Positions 53,405 through 64,000 of a DNA stretch of 64,000 nt are shown here, piece by piece. Each line of letters opens with the position of its first letter. The first letter of the stretch is position 1. The stretch is from assembly GCF_949987535.1 (NCBI RefSeq), contig NC_080080.1, positions 60,982,668-61,046,667 on the forward strand, given 5' to 3'. Source of the stretch: Balaenoptera acutorostrata. Its lineage: Eukaryota > Chordata > Mammalia > Artiodactyla > Balaenopteridae. Under the pieces are notes generated by a model. It was given only the letters and a program-made list of their open reading frames with translations, was not told the origin of the DNA and ran no database searches. The translations under genes were made by a program, and so were the position numbers.

Positions 53405-56400
53405 GATTTTACATATAAGTGATATATTTTCTTTCTCTGACTTACTTCACTTAGTATGAAAATCTCTAGGTCCATCCATGTTGCTGCAAATGGCAATATT
53501 TTGTTCTTTTAATGGCTGAGTAATACTCCATTGTATATATGTACCACATCTTTATCCATTCATCTGTTGATGGGAACTTGGGTTCTTTCAATTTGAAATG
53601 TGTTTCTTCCAATTTGTTCAATTTATTGGCTATTGTGAATAGTGCTGCTATGAGCATTGGGGTTCAAGTATCTTTTCGTATTCGAGTTTTCATCTTTTCC
53701 ACATATATGCCCAGTAGTGGGATTGCTGGATTATATGGTAGGTCAATTTTTAGTTTTTTAAGGAACCTCCATACTGTTTTCCATAGTGGCTGCACCAATT
53801 TACATTCCCATCAACAGTGTAGGAGGGCTCCTTTTTCTCCATACCCTCTCCAGCATTAATTATTTGTAGACTATTTGATGATAGCCATTCTGACTGGTGT
53901 GAGGTGATACTTCATTGTGGTTTTGATTTGCATTTCTCTAATAACTAGCAATGTTGAGCATCTTTCAGGTGCCTGTTGGCCAACTGTATGTCTTCTTTGG
54001 AGAAATGTCTATATAGGTCTTTTGCCCATTTTTTGATTGGGTTGTTTATTTTTTTTGATATTGAGTTGTATGAGCTATTTATATATTTTGGCTATCAGGC
54101 CCTTGTTGGTTGTATTATTTGCAAATGTTTTCTCCCATTCTGTAGGTTGTCTTGTCATTTTGTTGATGGTTTCCTTTGCTGTGCAAAAGCTTTTAAGTTT
54201 AATTAGTTCCAATTTGTTTATTTTTCCTTTTATTTCTTTTGCCTTGGGAGACTGATGTTAGAAAATATTGCTACAATCTATGTCCGAAAATGTTTTTCCT
54301 TTGTTCTCTACTAGGAGTTCTATGGTGTCATGTCTTATACTTAGGTCTTTAAACAATTTTGAGTTTATTTCTGTATATGGTGTGAGTGAGTGTTCTAACT
54401 TCATTGATTTATAAGTAGCTGTCCCGTTATCTCAACACCACTAGTTGAAAAGACTGTCTTTTCTCCTTTGTATATTCTTGCCTCTTTTGTAGTAGATTGA
54501 TTGACCATAGGTGTATGGGTTTATTTCTGGGTTCCCTATTCTGTTCCACTGATCTATAAGTCTGTTTTTGTGCCAATATCATGCTGTTCTGATTATTGTA
54601 GCTTTGTAGTATTATTTGACACATGAAAGGGTTATGCCTCCAGCTTTGTTCTTTTTCCTCAGGATTGTTTTGACAATTCTGGGTCTTTTGTGGATTATTT
54701 GTTCTAGTTCTTCGAAAAATGTCATAGATATTTTGATAGGGATTGCATTAAATCTGTAGGTTGCTTTGGGTAGTATGGTCATTTTACAATATTAATTCTT
54801 CCAATCCAAGAACATGTGATATTTTTCCATTTCTTTTCCATCTTCAATTTCCTTTATTAATGTTTTATATTTTTTCCATGTATAGGTCTTTCACCTCCTT
54901 GGTTAAGTTTATTCCCAGATATTTTATTTACTTATTTATTTTATGCAACTTTAAATGTTTTTTTTTTTTTTGCTTTCTCTTTCTGATATTTCATTATTCG
55001 TGTAAATAAATGAAACAGATTTCTGTATATTACTCTTGTATCCTGCTACCTTTCTGAATTCATTTATTAGTTCTAATAGTTTTTGTGTGAAGTTGTTTAA
55101 AGTGTTCTCTATATAGAGTATCATATCATCTGCAAATAGTGACGTTTTTACCTCTTCCCTTCCAATTTAGATACCTCTTATTTCTTTTTCTTGTCTGAAT
55201 GCTATGAATAGGATTTCCTGTACTATGCTGAATAGAAATGGTTAGAGTGGGCATCATTGTCTTGTTCCTGAATTCAGCAGGAAGGCTTTCACCTTTTCAG
55301 TTGACTATTATGTTGGCTGTTGGTTTGTTATAAATGGCTTTTATTATGGTGAGATATGTTCCCTCTATACCCAATTTGGTGAGAGTTTTTATCATGAGTG
55401 GATGTTGAATTTTATCAAATATTTTTCCTGCATCTATTAAGATGATCATGCAGTTTTTGTGTTTCCTCTTTTTAATGTGGTGTATCACATTGTTTGATTT
55501 GTGTATGTTGAACAATCCTTGCCACTCTGGGAAGAAACCAACTTGATCATGGTATATGATCCTTTTCATGCATCATTGGATTCAGTTGGCTAATTTTTTT
55601 TGAGGATTTTTGCATCTATACTCATTGAAAAAATTGCCTGTAATTTTCTTTTTTTGTAGTGTTTTGTCTGCTTCTGGTATTAGGGTGATGGTGACTTCAT
55701 AGAATGAATTTGGAGTGTTCCCTCCTCTTCAGTCTTTTGGAATAATTTGAGAAAGATTGTTATAAGTTCTTCTTTGTATTTTTAGTAGAATTCTCCAATG
55801 AAGTCATTTGGTCCTGGACTTTTATTTGGTGGGAATTTTGTTGTTGTTGTTGTTACAGAGTGTATTTCACTTCTAGTGATCAGTCCATTCAAATGATCTG
55901 TTTCTTTTTTTTTTTTTTTTTAATTTTTTTTTTAATTGGCCATGCAGCCTGTGGGACTCTGACAAGGGATTGAATCTGGTCCCTGACAGTGGAAGCATGG
56001 AATCCTAACCACTGCACCAACAGGGAATTCCCAGTACGTCTTTTTTTTTTTTTTTTTTTTAATATTTATTTGACTGTGTTGGGTCTTTGTTGCCACATGC
56101 GGGATCTTCATTGCGGCATGCAGGATCTTTCGTTGTGGTATGCTGGCTTCTCTTTAGTTGTGGCATGTGGGCTCAGTAGTTGCAGCACATGGGCTTAGTT
56201 GCCCTGTGGCATGTGGAGTCTTGATTCCCCAACCAGGGATCGAAACTGCGTCCCCTGCACTGGAAGGTGGATTCTCAAACACTGGACCACCAGGGAAGTC
56301 CCATGATCTGTCTCTTCTTGACTCACTTTTGGCAGGCTGTTTGTTTCTAGAAACTTGTCCATTTCTTCTAGATTGTCCAATTTGTTGACATATAACTGGT

Positions 56401-57672
56401 TATAGTATTCTCTTATGATTTTTTGTATTTTTGCAGTATCATTTGGTGTTTCTCCTCTATCATTTCTTATTTCTTTTATTTGGGTCCTCTCTTTTCTTTG
56501 TGAGCCTGGCTAGAGGTTTGTTGATTTTGTTTATATTTTCTGTTTATCTTGGTTTTATTGATATTTTCTATTGTTTTCTGATCTCTATTTTATTTATTTT
56601 CTCTCTGATCTCTATCATTTCCTCCCTTCTACTGACTATGTGTTTTGTTTGTTCTTTTTTTCGAATTATTTTAGGTGGTAAGTTAGGTCGTTTGAGATTT
56701 TTCTTCTTTCTTGAGGAAGGCCTGTAGTGCTATAAACTTCTCTCTTAGAACAGCTTTTGCTGCATCCCATAGATTTTGTAAGGTTGTGTTTTTATTTTCA
56801 TTTGTCTCAAAGTATTTTCTGATTTCTTCTTTGATTTCATCATTGACCCACTGGTTTTTTAGTAGCATGTTTTTCAGCTTCCATGTGTTCATCTTTTCCC
56901 CATTTTTCTTTCTGTAGTTGATTTCTGATTTTATACCGTTGTGGTCAGAAAAGATGCTTGAAATAATTTCTATCCTCTTAAATTTGTTGAGGCTTGTTTA
57001 TTAATACCAAACCTAGTATTTGGTTTATCTTAGAGAATGTTTCACGTGTGCTTGAAAAAAATGTGTATTCTAGTTTTTCTTTTTCTTTTCTTTTTCTTTT
57101 TTTTTTTTTTTTTGATGTAGTGTCCTGTAGACATTAATTAAGTCCAACTGGTCTGTTGCATCATTTAGGACCACTGTTGCCTTATTGATTTTATATCTTG
57201 AAGACCTGTCCACTGATGTTAGTGGGGTGTTAAAGTCTTCTACCATTATTGTTTTCCTGTCAGTTTCTTCCTTTATGTCTGTTAGTATTTTTTTTTTTTT
57301 TTACATATTTAGATGTCCCTATATTGGGTGCATATATGTTAACAAGTGTAATATTTCTTCTTGTATTGACCCCTTTATCATTATATAATATCTTTCTTTG
57401 TCTTTGTTCATGGACTTTGTTTTAAAGTTAATTTTGTCTGATATACATATTGCTACTCCCACTTTACTGTCATTTCCATTTGCATGAAATATCTTTTCCA
57501 TCCTTTCATTTTCAATCTCTGTATGTCCTTTGCCCTGAAGTGAGCCTCTTGTAGCCAACATATTGTAGGTTCTTGTTTTTAAATCCAGTCTTGCCACTCT
57601 ACGTCTTTTGATCAGAGCATTTATTTCATTGGCATTTAAAGTAATTATTAATAGGTATGTACTTATTGCCAT
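53405..57672 (-). pseudogene. L1 ORF2 (endonuclease-RT), broken
   Basis: Starts M-A-I-S-T-Y-L at 57,672. The N-terminal endonuclease part extends to about 57,319, with 'MEKIFHANGNDSKVGVAI'; the usual QETH segment is changed to unrelated residues. RT motifs include '[13 protein letters not shown]' and '[15 protein letters not shown]' (55,569-55,297) and an intact in-frame FADD box at about 55,126-55,137. The C-terminal region '[22 protein letters not shown]' (53,657-53,466) ends near 53,405. Stops, frameshifts and a 0.4-kb SINE insertion between endonuclease and RT (55,907-56,302) destroy the gene. Normal length is about 1,270 codons. Confidence 0.85.
55892..56315 (-). mobile_element. Two head-to-tail antisense SINEs sharing one TSD
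   Basis: SINE 1, a short tRNA-derived form of about 125 bp, lies at 55,907-56,032 and ends at 'cagggaattccc'. SINE 2, a longer CHR form, lies at 56,041-56,302 and ends at 'ccaccagggaagtccc'. Each has a poly(T) (tail complement) on its left. The flanks 'aatgatctgtttct' (55,892) and 'atgatctgtctct' (56,303) bracket both, so one SINE inserted into L1 ORF2 and the other probably landed in its A-tail. B-box complements 'ggattgaatctgg' and 'ggatcgaaactg' are visible. Confidence 0.9.
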
Positions 57673-58139
57673 TTTAAACCCTGTTTTCCATTTGATTTTG
57701 TAGTTCTTCTTTGTTCATTTTTTCTCTTTGTTTTTCCTTTTTTGATTTGATGATTTTGTATTGTATTATGCTTGAGTTCCTTTCTTTTTGATTTTTGTGA
57801 CTCTATTGTATGGTTTTGAAATCTGCTTACTTTGGTTTTCAAGCATGTTGACCCATAACTGTATCTATTTTCTTTAGACTGATAGTCATATAAGTTCAAA
57901 CACATTTTAAAGTATCTACAATTTTTACTCTTCTCCTCCACATTTTGTGATTTTGATGTCCTATTTTACATCTTCATGTTTATTCTTTTGCTATTAATTG
58001 TAGTTATAATAGATTTTACAAAATGTTTGATTGTTTTTTAATCTATGTACTGGCTTATTTAAGTGATCTTCAATCCTTTTATATATTTGCCCTTCCTAGT
58101 GTGAGTTTCCCTTTCCTATATATTCTTGCTTCTCTTCTA

Positions 58140-59025
58140 TTTAGAGGAAACCTTTCAATATTTCTTTGAGGTCAGGTTAATATTGTTGCATTCTTTAGTT
58201 TTTGCTTGTCTGAGAAATTCTTTATCTCTCCTTCTATTCTAAATGATAATCTTGCTGGGCAGAGTATCCTAGGTTGCAGGTTTTTCCCTATCAGGACTTT
58301 GAATATATCTTGCCACTAGCTTCTGGCCTGCATTGAAGTCAGCTGATAGCCTTAAGGGGGTTCCCTTGTAACTGACTCTTTGTTTTTCTCTTGCTGCCTT
58401 TAGAATCCTCTCTTTGTCTTTAACGTTTGCCATTTTAATAATGATATATTTTGGTGTGAGTCTGTTTGAGTTCATCTTGTTTGATACCCTCTGTGCTTCC
58501 TGTACCTGGATATCCATTTCCTTCTTTACGTTTGGGAGTTTTTCAGCCACAATTTCTTCAAATACATTTTCAATCCCCTTCTCTCTCTCTTTGCTTTCTG
58601 GAACCCATATTATGTGTATATTCACATGATTTGTATTATCCCATAGATCTCATATGTTTTCATTTTTTAAAATTTGTCTTTCTGTCTGCTGTACTGATTG
58701 GATGATTTCCATTATTCTATCTTCCAGATCACTTATTCATTCTTCTGCATTATTTAATCTGTTATTCATTGCTTCTAGATCAGTTTTTATCTCAGCAATT
58801 GAGTTGTCTAGTTTGGAATGGTTCATCTTTATACTTTCTAGTTCCTTTTTACAGTGACCTGCATTTCTATTGGCAATCTTAATTCCTTTTACATTTTTAT
58901 TACTTCTTTTTTGAACTTGGAGTCCAGTAGATTGATGAGATCTGTTTCATTATTTGTTCTTTCAGGGGATTTCTCATGTTATTTTAATTGGGAGTAGTTC
59001 CTCTGTTTTTTTCTTTTACTTAACT
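58140..59025 (-). pseudogene. L1 ORF1, broken
   Basis: The best open stretch (58,625-58,269) shows the ORF1 RNA-recognition and C-terminal domain sequence: 'ENVFEEIVAEKLPNVKKE', 'VQEAQRVSNKMNSNRLTPK', 'IIIKMANVKDKERILKAA', 'RVSYKGTPLRLSADF'. The N-terminal coiled-coil part (about 59,025-58,640) is recognisable but lacks a clear initiator ATG and has stops. In an active element the protein coats L1 RNA as trimers. It lies upstream of ORF2 with a spacer of about 470 bp, longer than usual. Confidence 0.8.
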
Positions 59026-59029
59026 TTCT

Positions 59030-60352
59030 CTGTCTCTATGAATTTAGGAGAAACAATTATCTACTGTGAACTTGAAGGGGTGTTTTTATTGTGTGTAGAT
59101 TATGTGAATCCATTATTTTTGGTGTGAGTGCTGGTTTTTGTATGGAGGCCAGCCATGTCTTTCTTCAGAATGTGCTGGCTGCTATTCCCTTGATAGGGAG
59201 TATGACTGATGTTGTGGTGTCCAGAGACTGCACTGGATTTATTTGGGGCCTCCTCTTTTCTCTGTGGCTGTCGGAGGTGGGGTCTACTCTCCAGTTGTGT
59301 GATTAGATACCTTGAGGGTTCGAAAAAGCTCCACTGCCCTTGAATGTGTGCCCTGTCCCAAAGGAGGTTACCACTGAAGCACGTGAGACCCGTGTGGTCA
59401 CAGTGAATGTATGCACCACCTGTACAGGCATCCATGTTTCTGCCCAGAAGCAGCTGAAAGATGCAACCCTTTCTCTGTTGTGCTCATCCCAGACCTAGTG
59501 CTAGGCTGTGGTGTAGAATGGGCTGGTGCTGGGGGCTGGGGCACTGTGGCTACAAGAAGGTTGTGTTGCAGCTTGGGACCTGGTCTGCCTCTGTGGCAGA
59601 CCTCTCTCAGGACCTGTTGCCCCAGATTCAGCTTCAAGCTGTGGTGTGGGGTGGATGGAGCCAGAGTGCTCCCACTGGGAAATGAGCCTCTGCATATTCC
59701 TCCCCAGAAAGACATGCATTTCTGTGGTGCTCTCTGGTGTGCACACTGACAAAGTTCTCCAAGGCCAGACCCATCCCATCCTGCAAGTGTTCACAGTGGG
59801 CACTGCTGTTTGGCTTGGACCTTACCTGGGCTGTCACAGGGCAGCTAGACTGAGTCCTCTCCCAGGGCCTGTCCTCCAGAGATTCAGTGCCTAGCTGCTG
59901 TGTGCACTAGCAGGTCCACCCACTGTGCCTTTTCAACTGGGGAGTGTAGTGATGTGGTAGCCACCAACACAGGTCTCTCTTGTCCCTGACTGCTAGCAAA
60001 CCAGCACATGCACAGTCCTCTTGAGAAGAGTCCAAGACCCTCGAGCCCCTCTATTATTCCAGGGGACCTCCCAGCAGGCAAGGAGGCCCCCAAGGTGATG
60101 GTCTGCTGGTGTGGACCTCTCCTTCTTCACGTATCCCTCCCAGAGGAGCCAGTCCCATCTTGATGACTCCTTTTTCCCTGTCCTACCCAGTTATGTGGAG
60201 ACCTTTCTCTCAGCTTTTGTGTATAGGAGATCTTCTGCCAGTTTCCAGTTGGTTTTCTGTGAGAATTGTTCCACATGTAGATGTATTTTTGATGTGTTTG
60301 TGGGAGAGGTGAGCTCAACATCCTTGTACTCCACCATCTGTATCCTCCTCCA
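59030..60352 (-). promoter_or_regulatory. L1 5'UTR/promoter region, about 1.3 kb
   Basis: Distinctly GC-richer than its surroundings, with several CACC/CCAG-rich patches. It ends at 60,352 with 'ggatggaggaggatacagatggtggagta' on the minus strand, directly beside the target duplication. L1 5'UTRs carry a pol II promoter and often antisense activity. This copy is CpG-poor and probably silent. The many overlapping open frames at 59,400-59,900 on both strands reflect base composition. Confidence 0.75.
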
Positions 60353-60362
60353 TCCTCAAGTC

Positions 60363-60459
60363 TTAATGAAATGTATGTTCACATATCCAAGCTTAAAGTT
60401 ACAATCTGTATGTAGAACTTGAAACTTTGCTTTTGATAAGTAGAGACAATTTTGAATTT
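60363..60459. other. Short unclassified flank
   Basis: Follows the right TSD of the full-length L1. No recognised element. Confidence 0.4.
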
Positions 60460-61230
60460 TTTAGCAGCTTTATTGAGATATTCTTCACATTCCATGTATT
60501 TCATCCATTTAAATGGTACAATTTAATGACTTTTACTATATTTACAGAGTTGTATTACCATCACCAGAATCAATTTGGGAACATTTTCATTAGCTTAAAA
60601 AGAAACTCCATTCTGATTAGCAGTCACTCTCCTTCCCTACACTCCACAAGCCCCTTAGACAACCATTAATGTACATTCTGTCTTTAAAGATTTGCCCACT
60701 CTGAAAATATATAAATCAAAGCATGCAACTTGTGGTGTTTTCTGATTGGCTTCTTACATTCAGTGTTGTATCTTCAAGGCTCATACATGTTGCAGTATGC
60801 ATCAATACTTTATTCCTTTTTTTGCAAAATAATATTCCAGGGTTTGAATACATCACATTTTATTTGTTCATTCAGAGATTGATGAACATTTCAGTCATTT
60901 CCAACTTTTGATGGATAATGTCAACATAAGCTTTTATGTTCAAGTTTTTACATGGACATATGTTTTCATTTTTCTTTAATAAATCTAGATGTAAAATTGC
61001 TGGATCATATAGTTATTGCACGTTTAACACTTGATTAACTGTCAGACTGCTTTCTAAAGTAGCTAACCAGCAATTTATGTGGCTTCCAATTTCTCCATAT
61101 TCTCACCAAGTTTGTAATTATCTTTGTGATTATATCCAATCAAGTGAATGGGAAATAGTATCACTGTGTTTTTAATTTCCTTAATGACTAATAATGTTGA
61201 ATACCTTTTCATGTGCTTACTAACCATAGT
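60460..61230 (-). mobile_element. L1M 3' end and ORF2 tail, antisense
   Basis: 'tagcagctttattgagatattcttcacattccatg' is the classic L1M 3'UTR complement. It is followed by 'accatcaccagaatcaatttgggaacattttcatt', 'tctaaagtagctaaccagcaattt' and 'ttaatgactaataatgttgaataccttttcatgtgct' from the ORF2 C-terminal region. Old and diverged; no TSD seen. Confidence 0.85.
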
Positions 61231-62659
61231 TGGGGATGGAGATCTCATCCTACTTTTCTTGGAATAACTCTCCTGCTTTGTAAGTGCGGTGTTGGTTAGG
61301 GGAAATAGCCTCTGGTTTTATTTGGAATGCCTCTCCTGCTATGGAACTTCCACCTTATGAATAACCTGAAGCAAGGGAGATTGGGACCCAGTATTCTTGG
61401 TAGAGCTCCTGCCATAGGTTAGGTTAAGGATGAGGATTCAAGACCTCTTAGCCTCTTTTTCTTGTAATAGAGTTTTTCCAAGATAGAGATGGAGGGGTTG
61501 AGATGTGGTAGCAGTCTGCACCTATTAAGAAATGTTCCATAGCCCTACACTGAGATCTGAAAGGAGACTTGTTTTCTTGGATGCACCCTAAATGGGTAGA
61601 GATACTGTCTCCTTATGTGGGGAGCAGGGAAGGGAATGCATTATGGCTCAAATACCATAGATTCTTGTACTTATCAAGAATTAGTAGATTTTCTTAAACA
61701 ATTGTTTCTCAATTGCTATATGACCCTAGAACTCTTTCAAGAAATGTCAAGTGGTTAGTTTTTAAAATAATTTTAAACAATTGTGGTTATTTTATTAGGG
61801 AGAGGATCCTAGAACTCTTCATGATGCCATTCCAAAAATATGTCTCCCTGAATATTTTGAATTTTGAAAGCGTTCTTCTGCCTTGAAAAAGATTGATTTT
61901 CACAATGATTTTCTAAAATAAAGGTCTAATTTGAAACACAATCTAGTGCAACCAATCCTACAATCTCAACTGTATCCATCTTTTTCCTGACTGCAATGAG
62001 TGCAAATTATATAATGGTAGTGGAAAGCCAAGGATCATCTAGGAATGGGTGATTTTAGAGTTGAAAACATTGTCCCCAGATATTGGCCTGACTATATATG
62101 TGATATATATATGACATCTGAGCCATGACTGTGGTAAAGGTTTTTGTTGTTATTGTTGTCATTGTTGTTTTGTTTGTTTGTTTTTGTTTTCCCAGGAAAT
62201 AAAATTGCTTTTGTAAGTTTAATCTATTATGTGTGTTTATTTTATCCTGAAGTATTTCCATTAATTTCATTATACTATATTCTGTGGCATTTTCCATTCA
62301 CTGATAATCCCGATTCTGGAGTCTTTCTTCCACATTCTGGAGTCCTTATTCCTCTTATCCCAGACTAGACTATTTTGTCTCTAACGCTGCTATGTAGGTG
62401 TTATCCAGGAATATCACGCCTCAGGTTTTTAGTTTTGTTCTACTGCTTTCTGAATCCAATGTCTTTCTATTTCTTGATGAATGTCACCTTTAACCAGAGT
62501 ATATCCTTAAGCTACTTTATAACAAATTGTGTTTTTCTGTATAGTTGCATCATTGAAAATGTCTTTATTTTGCCTTATTTTGATTAATATATTAGATAGA
62601 TTGAAACTAAATCTTCAGTGGGCTGATAAGTACATTGGCAGTCAAATTTTGATTTTTTT
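61231..62659. other. Mostly unclassified
   Basis: No named element over most of the interval. 62,540-62,600 ('cattgaaaatgtctttattttgccttattttg') resembles antisense L1M sequence. A GTT/TTTG-rich patch occupies 62,141-62,190. 'cctagaactctt' recurs at about 61,725 and 61,808. Confidence 0.45.
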
Positions 62660-62970
62660 GGGCTTCCCTGGTGGCGCAGTGGTTGAGAATCCGCCTGCCA
62701 ATGCAGGGGACACGGGTTCAAGCCCTGGTCTGGGAAGATCCCACATGCCACTGAGCAACTAGGCCCGTGAGCCACAATTACTGAGCCTGCGCGTCTGGAG
62801 CTTGTGCTCCGCAACAAGAGAGGCTGCGACAGTGAAAGGCCCGCACACTGCGATGAAGAGTGGTCCCCACTTGCCACAACTAGAGAAAGCCCTCGCACAG
62901 AAACGAAGACCCAACACAGCCAAAAATAAATAAATAAATAATTAATTAATTAAAAAAAATTTTTTTTGGT
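62644..62970 (+). mobile_element. CHR-type SINE, young form
   Basis: SINE body from 62,660 ('gggcttccctggtggcgcag') to an (AAAT)n/(TTAA)n tail near 62,955. A box 'tggcgcagtgg' and B box 'gggttcaagcc'. Flanks 'aaattttgattttttt' (left) and 'aaattttttttggtg' (right) look like a T-rich target duplication. It lacks only scattered positions relative to the copy at 45.9 kb. The minus-strand open frame (62,584-62,898) is antisense SINE. Confidence 0.9.
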
Positions 62971-63657
62971 GTTTTTGAAAGTGACACTTTTTTTCTTTTC
63001 CATCTATGGGATCTTTTGGTATTTTTTCTTTATCCTTTTTCCAGAATGTGAATCCATGCCTTGCTATAGCCCAGGTCTTACTTAAAGGTCTTCACTCATC
63101 AAACCATCATGGCCCTTCCCATCCTGCTTATAAATCCCTAATTACATTAAATGTTCCTTTTACTTTCTCCTTTATGCTTATCACTGCTCTAAGTTCATCT
63201 ATTTCCAAATGCTTATCTTGTTTACTGATATCATTCATTAAACCTTTTTAAATAAATACTGACCATTACTATTAGAATGTAATGTCTTTATAGAAATCTA
63301 CTGGTTTCAGAAACCTATGCCTATGCCTCTCTTACTTTTTAGTCTGCCTGGTTCCCTGTATTCACCTCCTGTTAACTGCACAGTTCAAGCCATTCAGCCA
63401 ATTCAGGTATACTTAACTTGGCCTTAAACTTGGGGATCAATCAATCCCCGTAGTTAGCAGGAATCAACAGAAAACATATCAGTAGTTTGTGGCACACAAT
63501 CAGATTGGTTTCATTACATTTAAATTGGCAAGGCAAATGTAATCTATATGAAGCAATTAATTCTAAAATGTCACACTGATTATTAGTTCAAAGTAAGTTC
63601 ATAAAAATAGAAGATTGAAGTAACTACTTTGTTGTAAAAGTTAGAACTTGAAATGGC
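62971..63657. other. Unclassified
   Basis: No recognised repeat or gene. Confidence 0.45.
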
Positions 63658-63905
63658 TCTAAATAGCTACCATTTATTGAAAACCTATTATGTGCTACAG
63701 TTTTTATTTTTCTTATTTGTAATCTTTGCAACCATTTTTCAAGATACCATTTTTAAAAATTTTATAGATGAGTATATCAAACCTTAGAAACAAGTTACTG
63801 CTCAAGTTTACTTGCATATTATTCACATTGTTCCATCAGGATACAAATTCAAGTCTCTGCCAAAGCCATTGAAATTTCACTGGGTTACTCTGCCTTTAAG
63901 AAAGT
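63658..63905 (+). mobile_element. MIR SINE
   Basis: Follows MIR in order: 'aatagctaccatttattgaaaacctattatgtgctacag', 'gtaatctttgcaacc', 'accatttttaaaaattttatagatgagtatatcaaaccttagaaac', 'gatacaaattcaagtctctgcc', 'actctgccttt'. Sense orientation, moderately diverged, nearly complete. Confidence 0.85.
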
Positions 63906-64000
63906 AGGTTTTAGAGCATAAGACGTTTAAGTGGAACAATAAGAGCACAAAGGAACACATGTTAATATGACCTATAGAAGCCAGGTTGTGCTTGCACTAG

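Larger units (their letters stand above)
53065..60362 (-). mobile_element. Near full-length L1 with TSD
   Basis: Antisense L1 whose body runs from the 3' terminus at about 53,075 to the 5' end at about 60,352, roughly 6.9 kb without the two SINEs inside. Target duplication 'tcctcaagtc' at 53,065-53,074 and 60,353-60,362 proves both ends are original. Order on the minus strand: 5'UTR (60,352-59,030), ORF1 (about 59,025-58,140), ORF2 (57,672-about 53,405), 3'UTR. Both ORFs contain stops and frameshifts, so it is dead, but it preserves the whole architecture. Confidence 0.9.

Noticed and set aside
58269..58625. 118-codon frame as a possible domesticated L1 ORF1 gene
   Set aside because: It sits in its native L1 context with a TSD, and the rest of ORF1 has stops and lacks a clear start, so no sign of domestication.
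59400..59900. Several overlapping open frames of 67-122 codons on both strands
   Set aside because: They lie in the GC-richer 5'UTR of the full-length L1, overlap in many frames and show no domain. Higher GC lowers the stop-codon rate, so they are chance frames.

Overview
The window is a gene-poor, AT-rich stretch of mammalian nuclear DNA built almost wholly from interspersed repeats. I find no host protein-coding exon, no structural RNA gene and no bacterial or viral operon. Five tRNA-derived SINEs (8.7, two at 55.9-56.3, 45.9 and 62.7 kb) start with the 'ggcttccctggtggcgcagtggtt' type head, carry pol III A and B boxes and end in (ATAA)n tails. This is the CHR-type SINE of Cetartiodactyla. 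The long, little-diverged form at 45.9 and 62.7 kb, together with the L1 type present, points to a whale or dolphin. The species call is inference from repeat families known to me; no database was searched.

Layout. 1-1.6 kb: antisense ERVL pol. 1.95-2.6 kb: L1 5'UTR copy. 3.5-5.9 kb: solo LTR, MIR, and a 5'-truncated L1 with target-site duplication (TSD). 7.3-10.1 kb: MaLR-like LTR, SINE, sense L1 ORF2 remnant. 10.1-15.1 kb: antisense L1 keeping 5'UTR, ORF1 and ORF2 but missing the RT core. 15.1-21.3 kb: mosaic of L1 ends, LTR pieces, a second L1 5'UTR plus ORF1, and MER20. 21.5-26.3 kb: nested ERVL/MLT2 elements on both strands. 26.3-29.2 kb: mostly unclassified. 29.3-37.7 kb: four L1 remnants, one with a clean 15-bp TSD and one between roughly 80-bp direct repeats. 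38.1-51.3 kb: cluster of three related class I ERVs (A and B on +, C on -) interleaved with solo LTRs, a young SINE and a hAT transposon. 51.3-53.1 kb: unclassified. 53.1-60.35 kb: near full-length antisense L1 with TSD and a double SINE inside ORF2. 60.5-64 kb: older L1M piece, SINE, MIR.

No genes here work together. What is readable is a relative chronology: L1M, L2, MIR and MER20 first; then ERVL/MLT2 and L1MA-like elements; then the ERV A/B/C family; then a hAT in an ERV C LTR and SINEs in ERV B and in the full-length L1. The most unusual structures are the three-member ERV cluster with an arginine-tRNA-like primer site, the gag-to-env deletion of ERV C at a short shared sequence, the non-retroviral-looking 2.8-kb core of ERV B, and the long flanking duplication at 31.2/32.8 kb. 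I found no convincing undescribed biological system.
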